This document shows, one piece after another, positions 4,911 to 5,697 of a stretch of DNA of 5,697 nt. The DNA is taken from the NCBI GenBank assembly GCA_007571095.1, contig RKSB01000059.1, positions 1 to 5,697 on the forward strand, read 5' to 3'. How positions within the stretch are numbered: the first letter of the stretch is position 1; every line of letters starts with the position of its first letter. Below the pieces are notes generated by a model. That model saw nothing but the letters and a program-made list of their open reading frames with translations. It did not search any database and had not been told where the DNA came from. The translations under genes were made by a program, and so were the position numbers. The stretch comes from K189A clade bacterium (GTDB lineage: Bacteria; Pseudomonadota; Gammaproteobacteria; Pseudomonadales; Azotimanducaceae).

Positions 4911-5697
4911 GTGTCGACTGGGCGATTGGGAATACACAGGGCTGTAGGCGGCATCTTGCTTTTGCTGCTGGCTTCCTGCGGTAGCGAAGAACCGCCGGCC
5001 TTGATGAGTCGGGACGCTCTGCCGGCGGCGGTGCAATCACAGCCAGCACTTTCCGGCCATGACATCATCGCTCGAGCACACGCGGCAGCCGGCGGACATG
5101 CCTTCGTCCGACCGGCCAGCCTGACTTTGCGCGGCTATAACATTGTTCATGCAGACGGCGGTGAGACGCTGTGGGATCGTTACGTCATGTGGCGAGTGTT
5201 TGCCGATCGCAAGCAAGAGGCCCATGATGCCAGCGGAAAAGTGCGTATCGAGGGCTGGCGGGGCGAAGAGATCGCCCTGTTGCTGACCTTCGACGGCGAG
5301 CGCACCTACACTCAGGACGGCCCCATGCCTGATTCGAGTGCCAACGTCATGTGGGCCAGTAATTTTGGTTTCGGTGCCATTCGTCATGCTCTGGATGAGG
5401 GCTGGCAGCAACGCCGGTTACAGGATCGGCTGATAGACGGCCAGATCAGCCACCTGGTCGAGCTCACCGACCCGACCGGCAGCAAGACCCTGTTTGGTAT
5501 TCGTTCAAGCGATTTTGCCATCTCTTACGTCGGCTTTTCGACACCGCGTGGCTGGCATGAAAGACGTTATTCGCATTATTTCGGCAAGCCCGGCAGCAGT
5601 TGGCGTCAGGCCGGCCGAGTCAGGCTGTTCTACGATGGTGTCAAGGTCAACGAGGCGGTCTGGACCGACTTTGACCTGAACGAGGACTTGCCGGACA
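4911..5697 (+). CDS. putative outer-membrane lipoprotein, 3' end outside window
   Basis: An uninterrupted frame of 262 codons runs from GTG 4911 to the window edge; it begins with no ATG before the lipobox. Residues 1-23 form a lipoprotein signal: R5, H9 and R10, a hydrophobic stretch ending in five leucines, then the lipobox L20-A21-S22-C23. C23 is the lipidated residue, and the next residue is Gly rather than Asp, which by the usual Lol rule favours the outer membrane. The mature part is a run of alternating short strands rich in Trp, Tyr and Phe, such as GETLWDRYVMWRVFADRK (84-101), VRIEGWRGEEIALLLTFDGE (111-130) and WTDFDLN (251-257). This resembles the open beta-sheet of LolA/LppX-like proteins, a suggestion from pattern only. 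It lies 29 bases after the hydrolase gene and is probably co-transcribed. Function unknown. Confidence 0.85.
   Translation, partial: MSTGRLGIHRAVGGILLLLLASCGSEEPPALMSRDALPAAVQSQPALSGHDIIARAHAAAGGHAFVRPASLTLRGYNIVHADGGETLWDRYVMWRVFADRKQEAHDASGKVRIEGWRGEEIALLLTFDGERTYTQDGPMPDSSANVMWASNFGFGAIRHALDEGWQQRRLQDRLIDGQISHLVELTDPTGSKTLFGIRSSDFAISYVGFSTPRGWHERRYSHYFGKPGSSWRQAGRVRLFYDGVKVNEAVWTDFDLNEDLPD

Overview
The window looks like ordinary chromosomal DNA from a moderately GC-rich gammaproteobacterium, quite possibly a marine one. The reasons are a TorF-type (gcw_chp) outer-membrane protein, a tRNA gene with an encoded CCA end, sigma70-like promoter elements, and enzyme sequences of proteobacterial type. 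The taxonomic placement is an inference. There is no sign of phage, insertion sequence, CRISPR or plasmid functions.

Left part (1-2430): the 3' end of a HAD-family phosphatase gene runs on the plus strand and converges, 30 bases away, on a complete threonine synthase gene (thrC) on the minus strand. Upstream of thrC and on the same strand is torF, a small predicted beta-barrel protein with a signal peptide and a perfect extended -10 promoter. The 57-base torF-thrC gap holds no convincing terminator, so thrC could be read from the torF promoter, from a weak extended -10 of its own, or from both.

Middle (2431-2922): about 490 bases contain no intact gene I can defend. The stretch holds the torF promoter, a perfect 9-bp hairpin next to two long T tracts (minus-strand sense), three copies of an AAAATTC motif, and a possible small minus-strand gene split between two frames at those T tracts. 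This split frame is the oddest signal in the window. It could be a decayed gene, a slippage-dependent gene or chance.

Right part (2923-5697): tRNA-Asn(GTT) is followed on the same strand by an SDR-fold protein whose catalytic Tyr and Lys are replaced, a complete alpha/beta hydrolase with an intact Ser-Asp-His triad, and the first 262 codons of a lipoprotein that runs off the window. All three protein genes begin with a non-ATG codon (TTG, GTG, GTG). The hydrolase and lipoprotein genes are 29 bases apart and are probably co-transcribed. The SDR is 131 bases upstream and may belong to the same unit. The cluster suggests an uncharacterised lipid- or acyl-type metabolic function with an envelope lipoprotein, but no substrate can be read from the sequence.
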